Assembly (NCBI RefSeq): GCF_900460065.1
Contig: NZ_UAVD01000028.1
Location: forward strand, 310,001 to 374,000
Source: Streptomyces griseus
Lineage (GTDB): Bacteria > Actinomycetota > Actinomycetes > Streptomycetales > Streptomycetaceae
Length of the DNA stretch: 64,000 nucleotides
Direction: 5' to 3'
Shown piece by piece: positions 31,018-39,141 of the stretch. Position numbers and translations under genes: made by a program. Within the stretch, counting starts at the first letter, position 1. Each line of letters starts with the position of its first letter. Below the pieces are notes generated by a model. The model searched no databases and was not told the DNA's origin. It was given only the letters and a program-made list of their open reading frames with translations.

Positions 31018-32547
31018 ATGACCACCCTCGTTTCCACCACGGACACCCTGACACGTGACGCGCTCGCGGTGCTCCAGCCCGGGTTCACCGGCACCACCGC
31101 GCCGGACTGGCTGCTGCGCCGCGTCGGCGAGGGGCTCGCCTCCGTCGGCCTGTTCGGCCGCAACATCACCTCGCCGGAGCAGCTCTCCGCCCTCACCGAG
31201 CGGCTGCGCTCCGAGCGGGAGGACGTCCTCGTCGCCATCGACGAGGAGGGCGGCGACGTGACCCGCCTGGAGGTCACGCACGGCTCCTCCTTCCCCGGCA
31301 ACTTCGCGCTGGGCTCGGTGGACGACGTCGACCTCACCCGGGCCGTCGCCCAGGAGCTCGGCCGCCGCCTCGCCGAGTGCGGCGTCAACCTCAACTGGGC
31401 GCCGTCCGCCGACGTCAACTCCAACCCGGGCAACCCGGTCATCGGCGTGCGCTCCTTCGGCGCCGACACCCGGCTCGCCGCCCGGCACACCGCCGCGTAC
31501 ATCGAGGGGCTCCAGGCCGCCGGCGTCGCCGCCTGCACCAAGCACTTCCCCGGACACGGCGACACCGCGGTGGACTCGCACCTGGCGCTGCCCCGCATCG
31601 ATGTGGATCTCGACACCCTGCACGCCCGTGAACTGGTGCCTTTCCGGGCCGCCATCGCGGCGGGTTCCAAATCGGTGATGAGCGCGCATATCCTGCTTCC
31701 CGCACTCGACCCGGACCGTCCGGCGACCCTGAGCCCGCAGATCCTCACCGGTCTGCTGCGCCAGGAGCTGGGCTACGACGGCCTGATCGTCACCGACGCC
31801 GTGGAGATGGACGCCATCGCCGGTACGTACGGCATCGAGCGCGGGTCCGTCCTCGCCCTCGCGGCGGGCGCCGACGCCATCTGTGTGGGCGGCGGCCTGG
31901 CCGACGAGGAGACGGTGCTGCGGCTGCGCGACGCCCTCGTCGCGGCCGTGCGCAGCGGGGACCTGACCGAGGAGCGGCTCGCCGACGCGGCCGCCCGTGT
32001 ACGAGCCCTGGCGTCCTGGACGCAGAGGGTCCGGGGGGACATCCGGGAGTCGGGCGCGGCAGTGCAGGAGGGGACCGCGCCCGGCACCGGAGTCAGCTCC
32101 GACATCGGTCTGGTCGCCGCCCGCCGCGCGGTCCGGGTGACCGGCTCGGGCGACCGGCTGACCGGGGCGTCCTACGTCGCCTCGTTCAGCGCGGTGGCGA
32201 ACATCGCGGTCGGCGACGAGACCCCGTGGGGCATCGCCGCCGAGCTGGAGCGGATCCTGCCCGGCACCGGCTCGGACACGTACACCGACCAGTCCACCGC
32301 CCCGGCGGACGCGATCCTGGCGGCTGCGGGGGAGCGGCGCATCGTCGCCGTCGTCCGCGACGAGCACCGGCACGCCTGGATGGGCGCCGCGCTCGACGCA
32401 CTGCTGGCGGCCCGCCCGGACACGATCGTGGTCGAGATGGGCCTGCCGCAGTCGGACCCGCGCGGCTCGCTGCACATAGCGACCCACGGAGCGGCCCGCG
32501 TCTGCGGCCTGGCGGCGGCGGAAGCGATCACCGGTACGAAGGCCTGA
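31018..32547 (+). CDS. dasD: GH3 beta-N-acetylglucosaminidase DasD
   Basis: Glycoside hydrolase family 3 enzyme of 509 residues that should split imported chitobiose into GlcNAc. Conserved pieces are VAIDEEGGDVTRLE, ACTKHFPGHGDTAVDSH (the KH-FPGHG-D/H loop holding the general acid/base dyad of GH3 hexosaminidases) and GLIVTDAVEMDAIAG, where the Asp is the nucleophile candidate. The C-terminal 170 residues form an additional domain with weaker conservation. No signal peptide is visible, consistent with cytoplasmic action after DasABC uptake. Confidence 0.92.
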   Translation: MTTLVSTTDTLTRDALAVLQPGFTGTTAPDWLLRRVGEGLASVGLFGRNITSPEQLSALTERLRSEREDVLVAIDEEGGDVTRLEVTHGSSFPGNFALGSVDDVDLTRAVAQELGRRLAECGVNLNWAPSADVNSNPGNPVIGVRSFGADTRLAARHTAAYIEGLQAAGVAACTKHFPGHGDTAVDSHLALPRIDVDLDTLHARELVPFRAAIAAGSKSVMSAHILLPALDPDRPATLSPQILTGLLRQELGYDGLIVTDAVEMDAIAGTYGIERGSVLALAAGADAICVGGGLADEETVLRLRDALVAAVRSGDLTEERLADAAARVRALASWTQRVRGDIRESGAAVQEGTAPGTGVSSDIGLVAARRAVRVTGSGDRLTGASYVASFSAVANIAVGDETPWGIAAELERILPGTGSDTYTDQSTAPADAILAAAGERRIVAVVRDEHRHAWMGAALDALLAARPDTIVVEMGLPQSDPRGSLHIATHGAARVCGLAAAEAITGTKA

Positions 32548-32549
32548 CC

Positions 32550-32630
32550 CGCCGGGACCCGTACGGGCCCGATGCGCCGGAACCCCGTACGGGCCCGGCC
32601 CGCCGGGATCCGTACGGGCCGGCCACGATC
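32550..32630. repeat. Three about 26-bp imperfect tandem repeats after dasD
   Basis: Three units each begin CGCCGG and contain the palindrome-rich core CCGTACGGGCC (centred near 32570, 32596 and 32622). They directly follow the dasD stop. Purpose unknown. Confidence 0.75.
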
Positions 32631-32700
32631 AAGCGCGTCCGGCGATCGAGGACAGAGCCTCCCGCCGGACGGGCTGCACCCTGCGGCGCACCGGACGCCA

Positions 32701-32749
32701 CACGGCTCAGGGCCGGGACACCACGACGGTGTCCCGGCCCTGAGCCGTG
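32701..32749. terminator. Bidirectional terminator between dasD and nagB
   Basis: A perfect 22-bp inverted repeat (32701-32722 with 32728-32749, starting CACGGCTCAGGG) with a 5-nt loop between convergent genes. It is the longest perfect stem seen in the window. Confidence 0.92.
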
Positions 32750-32776
32750 CGGGAACGAGGGGCGTGGGGCGAAGCC

Positions 32777-33562
32777 CTACAGGCCCTGCCACCCCGGCTT
32801 CGCCGCGTAGGTGGCACGGAAGTAGTCCGCCAGCTTCAGCTTCGACGCGGCGGCCTCGTCCACGACCACCGTCGCGTGCGGATGCAGCTGGAGCGCCGAG
32901 GCCGGCACGATCGAGGCGACGGGGCCCTCCACCGTCTGCGCGACGGCCTCCGCCTTGCCCTCACCGGTGGCCAGCAGGATCGGGTGGCGGGCGTCCAGGA
33001 TCGTCCCGATGCCCTGCGTGATCACGTGGTGCGGCACCTGCTCGATGTCGTCGTCGAAGAAGCGCGCGTTGTCCACCCGGGTCTGCTCGGTCAGCGTCTT
33101 GATCCGGGTGCGGGAGGCGAGCGAGGAGCACGGCTCGTTGAAGCCGATGTGTCCGTCCGTGCCGATGCCCAGGAGCTGGAGGTCGACGCCGCCGGCCTCG
33201 GCCAGCGCCCGGTCGTAGGCCTCGCAGGCCGCCTGGACGTCCTCGGCCGACCCGTCGGGGCCCATGAAGGAGGCCTCGGAGAGCCCGAGCGGCTCGATGA
33301 CCTCGCGCAGCACCACGGAGCGGTACGACTCCGGGTGGCCCGCGGGCAGCCCGACGTACTCGTCGAGCTGGCAGATCCGGGTGCGCGACGCGTCGACGGC
33401 GCCGGAGGCGACCTTCGCCGCGAGCGCGCGGTAGATGGGCAGCGGGGTCGAGCCGGTGGCAACGCCGAGCAGGGCGTCGGGCTTGCGGGCGATCAGCGCG
33501 GCGATGGCCTCCGCGATCAGTTCGCCGCCTGCCGCGGCGTCCGGGACGATGACAACTTCCAC
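32777..33562 (-). CDS. nagB: Glucosamine-6-phosphate deaminase NagB
   Basis: Enzyme of 261 residues that converts glucosamine-6-phosphate to fructose-6-phosphate and ammonia. Visible motifs are LGVATGSTPLPIYR (phosphate loop), CQLDEYVGLPAGHPESYR (catalytic Asp), LLGIGTDGHIGFNEP (catalytic Asp/His region) and TQGIGTILDAR. GTG 33562 gives the normal family length and begins VEVVIVPDA. A dre site lies just upstream, so DasR should repress it, matching its known membership of the DasR regulon. Confidence 0.96.
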   Translation of the reverse strand: MEVVIVPDAAAGGELIAEAIAALIARKPDALLGVATGSTPLPIYRALAAKVASGAVDASRTRICQLDEYVGLPAGHPESYRSVVLREVIEPLGLSEASFMGPDGSAEDVQAACEAYDRALAEAGGVDLQLLGIGTDGHIGFNEPCSSLASRTRIKTLTEQTRVDNARFFDDDIEQVPHHVITQGIGTILDARHPILLATGEGKAEAVAQTVEGPVASIVPASALQLHPHATVVVDEAAASKLKLADYFRATYAAKPGWQGL

Positions 33563-33592
33563 GCTGTGCCTGCCGATCTGACTAGGGGAGCC

Positions 33593-33608
33593 GGTGGTAT
33601 AGACCAAT
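33593..33608. promoter_or_regulatory. DasR operator (dre) in front of nagB
   Basis: GGTGGTATAGACCAAT matches the dre consensus at 12 of 16 positions and lies 31 bases upstream of the nagB start on the minus strand. Confidence 0.85.
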
Positions 33609-33840
33609 CAAGTTCCCAATTTAGCAGAATCGGGCAGCCGTACGGTGAACAGTCCGCCCATCGGCACGCGCGCGCCCGGGCGCGCGCCGCGCACCCCGCG
33701 CGCCCGCCTACCCGCACGCACCGGCCCGCTGGCGGGGCCCGGCATTGCCTGGTCGACTGGGGAGGCCCGACCGGAGCGGCGTGGAGCGCGCACCCCCGCG
33801 CACGCGCCGTCCCGTACGCCGACAGCGCAGGAGGCCCCTC

Positions 33841-34914
33841 ATGTCCGCCACCCCTCCGGCCGGCCCGGGCGACGAGCCCGGCCGCATCATGTCCGGCGAG
33901 ATGGCCGAGCAGCCCGCGATGCTCCGCCGCATCCTCGAACAGGGAGCGTCCCGCATCCAGGAGGTCGCCGCCGAGATCGCCGCCCGCAGGCCCCGGTTCG
34001 TGCTGCTCACCGCCCGGGGGACTTCGGACAACGCGGCGCTGTACGCCAAGTACCTGCTGGAGATCCGGCTCGGGCTGCCCTGCGGACTGGCCTCGATGTC
34101 CACCACGACGGCCTACGGCGCCCGGCCGGACCTGCGGGACGTCCTGGTGGTCACCGTCAGCCAGTCGGGCGGCTCACCGGATCTGGTGGCCTCCACGAGG
34201 GCCGCCCGGGAGGCCGGGGCCGTCACCCTCGCCGTCACGAACAACCCGGACTCCGCCCTGGCGGCGGTCTCCGAGTACCACATCGACATCCTGGCGGGCC
34301 CGGAGAAGGCCCTCCCCGCCACCAAGACGTACACCGCCTCCCTGCTCTCCCTCTATCTCTTCGTGGAGGGGCTGGGCGGCCGCGACGGCCGCGAAGCCGC
34401 CGCGGGCCTGCCCGACCTCGCGGGCGCGGTCCTGGGGCGCCGGGCCGAGGTCAAGGCGCTGGCCTCCCGCTACCGCTTCGCCGAGCGCATGGTGATCACC
34501 TCGCGCGGCTACGGCTACCCGACGGCCAAGGAGGCGGCCCTGAAGCTGATGGAGACCAGCTACATCCCCGCCCTCTCCTACTCCGGCGCGGATCTGCTGC
34601 ACGGGCCGCTGGCGATGGTCGACAACATCTCCCCGGTGATCGCCGTGGTCACCGACGGCCGGGGCGGCGAGGCCCTCCAGCCCGTGCTGGACCGGTTGCG
34701 CGGACGCGGCGCGGATCTCTTCGTGGTCGGCCCCAAGGCCCAGGTGGAGGCGGCCTCGGCCGGCTTCTCGCTGCCCACGGCGGGTGTCCTGGAGGAGTTG
34801 CAGCCGATCCTGGAGATCCTGCCGCTGCAACTGCTGGCGTACGAGGTGACGATCGCCCGCGGGCAGGACCCGGACGCGCCCCGTGCCTTGGCGAAGGTCA
34901 CCGAGACCCGCTGA
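33841..34914 (+). CDS. Double SIS-domain sugar-phosphate isomerase/deaminase-like protein
   Basis: Protein of 357 residues with two SIS domains, like the isomerase half of GlmS or the GlmS-like deaminases (NagB-II/AgaS group). Motifs are LLTARGTSDNAALYAKYLLE, TVSQSGGSPDLVAS, AGPEKALPATKTYTASLLSL and ITSRGYGYPTAKEAALKLMET. No glutaminase domain is present, so it cannot be a full GlmS. It is divergent from nagB across about 280 bases that include the nagB dre. I infer a second glucosamine-6-phosphate (or other amino-sugar phosphate) deaminase or isomerase. ATG 33841 follows AGGAGG. Confidence 0.85.
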   Translation: MSATPPAGPGDEPGRIMSGEMAEQPAMLRRILEQGASRIQEVAAEIAARRPRFVLLTARGTSDNAALYAKYLLEIRLGLPCGLASMSTTTAYGARPDLRDVLVVTVSQSGGSPDLVASTRAAREAGAVTLAVTNNPDSALAAVSEYHIDILAGPEKALPATKTYTASLLSLYLFVEGLGGRDGREAAAGLPDLAGAVLGRRAEVKALASRYRFAERMVITSRGYGYPTAKEAALKLMETSYIPALSYSGADLLHGPLAMVDNISPVIAVVTDGRGGEALQPVLDRLRGRGADLFVVGPKAQVEAASAGFSLPTAGVLEELQPILEILPLQLLAYEVTIARGQDPDAPRALAKVTETR

Positions 34915-34940
34915 CGGCCCCCGGAAACACCCGCGGGCCG
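34915..34940 (+). terminator. Stem-loop after the SIS-domain gene
   Basis: Ten-base arms (34915-34924 with 34931-34940) with one mismatch start right at the stop codon of the SIS gene. A plausible but unproven terminator. Confidence 0.55.
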
Positions 34941-35108
34941 CGGCGCCAGAACGGGACCCTCAGCCCGTCCGGCACCGCAGCCCGGAGCTACCTGGCCGGC
35001 GGTGTGCGGTGCCCCCGGCCACTGGAGGCACCGGCGCAGTCAGGGCAGAGAGTGCCGGAGCCTCGGTCCGCTCTCCTGTGCGGGGAGAGCGGAGATCTTG
35101 ATGAACAT

Positions 35109-35124
35109 TGTGGACTAGACCAAT
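35109..35124. promoter_or_regulatory. DasR-type operator candidate in front of the kinase
   Basis: TGTGGACTAGACCAAT matches the dre consensus at 12 of 16 positions, the same score as the nagB site, with the CTAGACCA half intact. It lies 155 bases upstream of the kinase start. Confidence 0.55.
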
Positions 35125-35141
35125 TGCCCGTGTCCATCCAT

Positions 35142-35173
35142 GTGCACGACATTCTCGGTGCACGAGATTCTCG
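35142..35173. repeat. 16-bp tandem repeat upstream of the kinase
   Basis: GTGCACGACATTCTCG (35142-35157) is followed immediately by GTGCACGAGATTCTCG (35158-35173), 15 of 16 identical. It could be a pair of binding sites for an unknown regulator. Confidence 0.75.
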
Positions 35174-35278
35174 GGCGGTGCCCCGCGCCTGTCCACCGTC
35201 GTACCCATGGCACGGCCCCGCGGGCCGATCGGTTCGAACGCCCGCGGTAACCACAGGTACGCTCCACAGGTGCCCTCC

Positions 35279-36745
35279 ATGAACGACCTCGTCCGCCAGC
35301 ACACCGCTCTGAGCGACACCGACCTCGAGTGGCTCCATCTGCTGGTCTCGGAGTGGCAGCTGCTCTCCGACCTGTCCTTCGCCGACCTGGTGCTGTGGGT
35401 TCCCACCCGCGACGGCACGCGGTACGTCTCCGTCGCCCAGATGCGCCCCAACACCGGGCCCACCTCCTACCAGGACGACATGGTCGGCCACCTGGTGCCG
35501 CGCGGCCGGCGCCCGCTGCTGGACGCGGCCCTGGACGAGGGGCGGATCGTGCGCGAGGGCGACCCGGAGTGGCGCGAGGAGGTGCCCGTACGGGTCGAGT
35601 CCATCCCCGTGCGCCGCGAGGGCCGGGTGCTCGGCGTCATCGCCCGCAACACCAACCTGCTCACCGTGCGCACCCCCTCCCGGCTGGAGCTCACCTATCT
35701 CCAGTCCGCCTCCGACCTGGCCCAGATGATCGCCGCCGGGGCGTTCCCCTTCCCCGGTCAGCAGGTCGACATGGACGCCTCCCCGCGGGTGGGCGACGGC
35801 CTGATCCGGCTCGACGCCGACGGGATCGTCCAGTACGCCAGCCCCAACGGCCTCTCCGCCTACCACCGCCTCGGCCTCGCCTCCGACCTGGTCGGCCACC
35901 ACCTCGGCACCACCACCGCCGAACTGGCCCCGTCCCGCGGGCCGGTGGACGAGGCCCTGGTCAAGGTGGCCAGCGGCTACGCGCCCCGCGAGTTCGAGGT
36001 CGAGTGCGCGGGCGGCGTGATCCAGCTGCGGGCCATCCCGCTCAAGCCCAAGGGCGTCCGCATCGGCTCCCTGGTCCTGCTCCGGGACGTCACCGAACTG
36101 CGTCGCCGCGAGCGCGAGTTGATCACCAAGGACGCGACCATCCGGGAGATCCACCACCGGGTGAAGAACAACCTCCAGACGGTGGCCGCCCTGTTGCGGC
36201 TCCAGTCCCGCCGGATGGACTCCGAGCAGGGCCGCGAAGCGCTCAACGAGGCGGTCCGGCGCGTCGGTTCGATCGCCATCGTCCATGAGACGCTGTCCCA
36301 GAATCTGGACGAGCGGGTCGAGTTCGACGAGATCGCCGACCGCGTCATCGCGATGGTCTCGGAGATCTCGCCGGGCAAGGTGACCTGCCGGCGCACCGGA
36401 CGCTTCGGCATCCTCGACGCCGAGGTCGCCACTCCGCTCTCCATGGTGCTGACGGAGGTTCTGCAGAACGCCCTGGAGCACGCCTTCGCCGTGGCCGACC
36501 ACGGGGCGGTGGAGGTCTCGGCCGTGCGCGGCGGATCGCCCACGGACGGGCGGCTGCTGATCACCGTCACCGACGACGGGCGCGGGCTGCCGGAGGGCTT
36601 CGACCCGAAGCAGGCGGGCAACCTCGGGCTCCAGATCGTACGGACGCTGGTGGAGGGGGAGTTGGGCGGCACGTTCGGCATGGTCCCGGCGCCCGAACGC
36701 GGCACCCAGGTGGTGCTGGACCTCCCGGTCCGCGCCGACAAGTAG
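35279..36745 (+). CDS. PdtaS-like sensor histidine kinase
   Basis: Cytosolic kinase of 488 residues. The N-terminal GAF-like domain is residues 1-150 and a PAS domain is about 165-270 (RLDADGIVQYASPNGLSAYHRLG). The HisKA_2-type phospho-acceptor is EIHHRVKNNLQTVAALLRLQ, with the acceptor His near residue 292. The HATPase domain has EVLQNALEHAF, VTDDGRGLPEGF and NLGLQIV. No membrane helix is visible. The plan matches mycobacterial PdtaS, whose partner PdtaR is an antiterminator-type (ANTAR) response regulator encoded elsewhere. ATG 35279 has AGGTG upstream. Confidence 0.92.
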   Translation: MNDLVRQHTALSDTDLEWLHLLVSEWQLLSDLSFADLVLWVPTRDGTRYVSVAQMRPNTGPTSYQDDMVGHLVPRGRRPLLDAALDEGRIVREGDPEWREEVPVRVESIPVRREGRVLGVIARNTNLLTVRTPSRLELTYLQSASDLAQMIAAGAFPFPGQQVDMDASPRVGDGLIRLDADGIVQYASPNGLSAYHRLGLASDLVGHHLGTTTAELAPSRGPVDEALVKVASGYAPREFEVECAGGVIQLRAIPLKPKGVRIGSLVLLRDVTELRRRERELITKDATIREIHHRVKNNLQTVAALLRLQSRRMDSEQGREALNEAVRRVGSIAIVHETLSQNLDERVEFDEIADRVIAMVSEISPGKVTCRRTGRFGILDAEVATPLSMVLTEVLQNALEHAFAVADHGAVEVSAVRGGSPTDGRLLITVTDDGRGLPEGFDPKQAGNLGLQIVRTLVEGELGGTFGMVPAPERGTQVVLDLPVRADK

Positions 36746-36793
36746 GCGAAGCGGCGCGGACCGGCCGGGCGGGAAACACCGGAGCGCACAGCA

Positions 36794-36831
36794 GAGCGGG
36801 CCCGGACCGTGGTGACGGTCCGGGCCCGCTC
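36794..36831. terminator. Bidirectional terminator between the kinase and wblE
   Basis: A perfect 17-bp stem (36794-36810 with 36815-36831) and a 4-nt loop between convergent genes. Confidence 0.9.
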
Positions 36832-36943
36832 CGTGATGCTCACGTTGCGATGCGCTCCGGGGTACTGCGCGCTGCGACTCGAAGGCGGGGCTGTGCGTAC
36901 GCTCTGTACGCGCCGCCGGGCTGAGGCTTGGTGCGGTTCTCGC

Positions 36944-37201
36944 TCAGGCGCTTGCGTTGCGCGCCCGGTTGCGGGCGGCGCGGCGCTTCATCGCGCGGCG
37001 CTCGTCCTCGCTGAGGCCACCCCAGACGCCGGAGTCCTGGCCGGACTCGAGCGCCCACTGCAGGCACTGCTCCATGACGGGGCAGCGGCGGCAGACAGCC
37101 TTGGCTTCCTCGATCTGCAGCAGCGCAGGACCGGTGTTGCCGATGGGGAAGAAAAGCTCAGGGTCTTCCTCACGACAAACGGCGTTGTGACGCCAGTCCA
37201 T
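36944..37201 (-). CDS. wblE: WhiB-like iron-sulfur regulator WblE (WhiB1 orthologue)
   Basis: A small 4Fe-4S protein of 85 residues. The four cluster cysteines are C9, C37, C40 and C46 (VCREED, AVCRRCPVMEQC). The GVWGG turn and a basic C-terminal DNA-binding tail (RRAMKRRAARNRARN) follow. The N-terminus MDWRHNAVCREEDPELFFP is nearly diagnostic for the WblE/WhiB1 subgroup. WhiB1 in mycobacteria is essential and binds the main sigma factor and NO. AAGGAGAGG precedes the ATG. It has an excellent promoter overlapped by a CRP-like site. Confidence 0.95.
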   Translation of the reverse strand: MDWRHNAVCREEDPELFFPIGNTGPALLQIEEAKAVCRRCPVMEQCLQWALESGQDSGVWGGLSEDERRAMKRRAARNRARNASA

Positions 37202-37221
37202 GGCTGCTACCTCTCCTTGGT

Positions 37222-37250
37222 ATTACACGCTTGTTGCTTGTGAATGTGAA
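37222..37250 (-). promoter_or_regulatory. wblE promoter
   Basis: On the minus strand TTCACA (37250-37245) and TGTAAT (37227-37222) have exactly 17 bases between them and lie 21 bases upstream of the wblE start. This is among the best -35/-10 pairs in the window. Confidence 0.75.
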
Positions 37251-37260
37251 CGCTTTCACG
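37245..37260. promoter_or_regulatory. CRP-like operator overlapping the wblE -35 element
   Basis: TGTGA-ACGCTT-TCACG matches the CRP/FNR half-site consensus TGTGA-N6-TCACA at 9 of 10 defined positions. In Mycobacterium tuberculosis the orthologous whiB1 is controlled by the CRP protein Rv3676, which supports function here. A LacI-type operator is the alternative reading. Confidence 0.65.
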
Positions 37261-37520
37261 AATCCCCCCGCAGATGACGGGCCGACCCCCAGATGGACTG
37301 GGTGTGGTCTGTGATGGTGAGGAGGGGTTCTGGCTCTCATGGGGGCCGGTGTTGCGGGCCGTCCCGATCGCCATGTAGAGATTCGCAAACCTCGGCGGCG
37401 GATACAACCCCTTCTGGAAAGTTTTTTTTGATTCCTCGGTGTCGACTAGGTCACAGCCGCACTTCTTAGGGGTGGGGGCCAGTCCAAACGTTCGAGTTAA
37501 AGGACTTTAGGCCCTTCCAC
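37261..37520. other. Unassigned part of the wblE upstream region
   Basis: Relatively AT-rich for this genome, with a run of eight T residues at 37432-37439. No ORF, hairpin or second promoter could be assigned with confidence. It may hold further wblE promoters or the end of the lipid kinase transcript. Confidence 0.4.
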
Positions 37521-38489
37521 TCACACAATCACACGCAGTGCACGGCGTACGCCTGTGAACGTCACGCTCGTACGCAGTCCCAGGTGGTCGCCGTCCATCT
37601 GGAAGGGCAGCGGAACCTTTGAATGCAAGGTGAAGTCCGTGAGGTCATGCCGTGAAACGGCGTGCTTGCCGCGCGGCCCCTTCTCGGGGCTCGAAGTGAG
37701 CAGCTGGGTGCCGTAGAGGGCCACCGCCGGAGTGGACAGACGCTTCAGCCCGAGGACGTCCAGCGCCGTGTCGAAGGAGGCCTTCGGCGAGGCGTAGACC
37801 GGGCGATTGCCCAGGTAGGTCCAGGGGGCGGTGTTGCAGACTATGGAGAGCGCGAGGTCGGTCACCGGCTCCTGGCCGGGCACCTCCAGCGTGATCTGCC
37901 CGTGTCTGCGGTGGGCCTCGTTCAGGAACTGCCGCACCACCTGGCGCACATACAGGGCATGGGTCGAACGCTTTCCGCCCTCGCGTTTCTGTTCGACCCG
38001 GCCGACGACTCCGGCGTCGAATCCGAGACCGGCGCAGAAAGTGAACCAGCGTTCGGGGACGGACTCGTCCTCCGTTCCCGGGGTGCCGGCCGCCAGTCCG
38101 AGCCCGACCGTGCGTTCGGTCCGGTTCTCCAGGGCGTCCAGGATCGCGCCGGTCGCCTCCACCGCGTCGTTCGGCAGCCCCAGGGCGCGCGCGAAGACGT
38201 TGGTGGATCCGCCGGGGACCACCGCGAGCTTCGGAAGGCGGTCCACGTCCGGGCCCCGGTGCAGCAGCCCGTTCACGACCTCGTTCACCGTGCCGTCGCC
38301 GCCGAGGGCCACCACCAGATCGATGTCGTCGCTGTCCGCGGCCCGCCGTCCCAGGTCCCGCGCGTGCCCCCGGTACTCGGTGGTCACCGCCTCCAGCTTC
38401 ATCTCGCTGGCCAGCGCGTGGATGAGCACATCGCGGGTGCGGGCACTGGTGGTGGTAGCAGCTGGGTTGACCACGAGGAGTGCGCGCAT
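37521..38489 (-). CDS. Diacylglycerol kinase-family lipid kinase
   Basis: Protein of 322 residues with the DAGK catalytic domain: ALLVVNPAATTTSARTRD at the N-terminus, VVALGGDGTVNEVVNGLLH (nucleotide-binding GGDG) and LAVVPGGSTNVFARALGLP. The C-terminal domain carries FCAGLGFDAGVVGRVE and the acidic FQMDGD segment. It phosphorylates diacylglycerol or a related lipid, or sphingosine in homologues. I chose ATG 38489, which begins MRALLVVNP, over a longer frame. It is divergent from the small membrane protein gene to its right. Confidence 0.9.
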   Translation of the reverse strand: MRALLVVNPAATTTSARTRDVLIHALASEMKLEAVTTEYRGHARDLGRRAADSDDIDLVVALGGDGTVNEVVNGLLHRGPDVDRLPKLAVVPGGSTNVFARALGLPNDAVEATGAILDALENRTERTVGLGLAAGTPGTEDESVPERWFTFCAGLGFDAGVVGRVEQKREGGKRSTHALYVRQVVRQFLNEAHRRHGQITLEVPGQEPVTDLALSIVCNTAPWTYLGNRPVYASPKASFDTALDVLGLKRLSTPAVALYGTQLLTSSPEKGPRGKHAVSRHDLTDFTLHSKVPLPFQMDGDHLGLRTSVTFTGVRRALRVIV

Positions 38490-38653
38490 GACCGCCAGCC
38501 TACCTACCGCGGTTCGGCGCCGTGGTCCCGGTTCGCTGCGCTCCGGGCCGGTGACGGAGCGTGACCGGGCGTCCCGGGCCGCGGGCCCGGACGGGGGGCC
38601 CTTCGCACACCCCGGCTTCACTTCCGGGCCCCCGGGATGCCAACCTGAAGGGC

Positions 38654-39103
38654 GTGAGCACTCAAGCGACCCCCTCCACTCCGTCGCCCGCCGCGGCGGA
38701 GCGCCCGGTCAGGATCACCGTTCTCGCCGGGGTCAACGCCCTCGAAGGCCTGGCGCTCGCCCTCGGCGGCGTCTACATGCTCGTCATGGGGCTGCTCGGG
38801 AAGCTGGAGAGCACCCAGCAGGCGGAGACGGTCGGGATCACGCTGGTCGCGCTCGGCGCGATCCCGCTGATCGCCGCCCGCGGACTGCTGCTGCTGCGCA
38901 GCTGGAGCCGGGGGCCCGCGCTGATCACCCAGATCATGGCGCTGCCGGTGGCCTGGACGCTGCTGCGCTCGCAGGGCGCGCTGATCCCCACCGGGATCGT
39001 CCTGGCGGCGGTCGCCGTCACCGGCCTCGTGCTCGTCCTCAACCCGGCGACCACCCGGATCCTGGGCATCCGCCGCGGGCCCGGGACGACCCCCGGGGCC
39101 TGA
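38654..39103 (+). CDS. Four-helix membrane protein, unknown function
   Basis: Protein of 149 residues with hydrophobic helices at about 25-45, 60-80, 90-105 and 113-133 and a short hydrophilic N-terminus. The spacing (VLAGVNALEGLALALGGVYM, LLLLRSWSRGPALITQIMAL) is typical of small actinobacterial integral membrane proteins with no assigned role. GTG 38654 follows AAGGG at short spacing. It converges on sigH with a 38-base gap. Confidence 0.75.
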   Translation: MSTQATPSTPSPAAAERPVRITVLAGVNALEGLALALGGVYMLVMGLLGKLESTQQAETVGITLVALGAIPLIAARGLLLLRSWSRGPALITQIMALPVAWTLLRSQGALIPTGIVLAAVAVTGLVLVLNPATTRILGIRRGPGTTPGA

Positions 39104-39141
39104 GCCGACGGGCGCCGCCCGGCTCGCCCGCTCCTCCCCGC

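Larger units (their letters stand above)
34941..35278. promoter_or_regulatory. Upstream region of the sensor kinase
   Basis: A 338-base non-coding stretch with a dre-like site at 35109-35124 and a 16-bp tandem repeat at 35142-35173. No clear -35/-10 pair was found. Confidence 0.5.

Noticed and set aside
37422..37440. T-run as an intrinsic terminator
   Set aside because: No stable stem precedes the eight T residues in either orientation.
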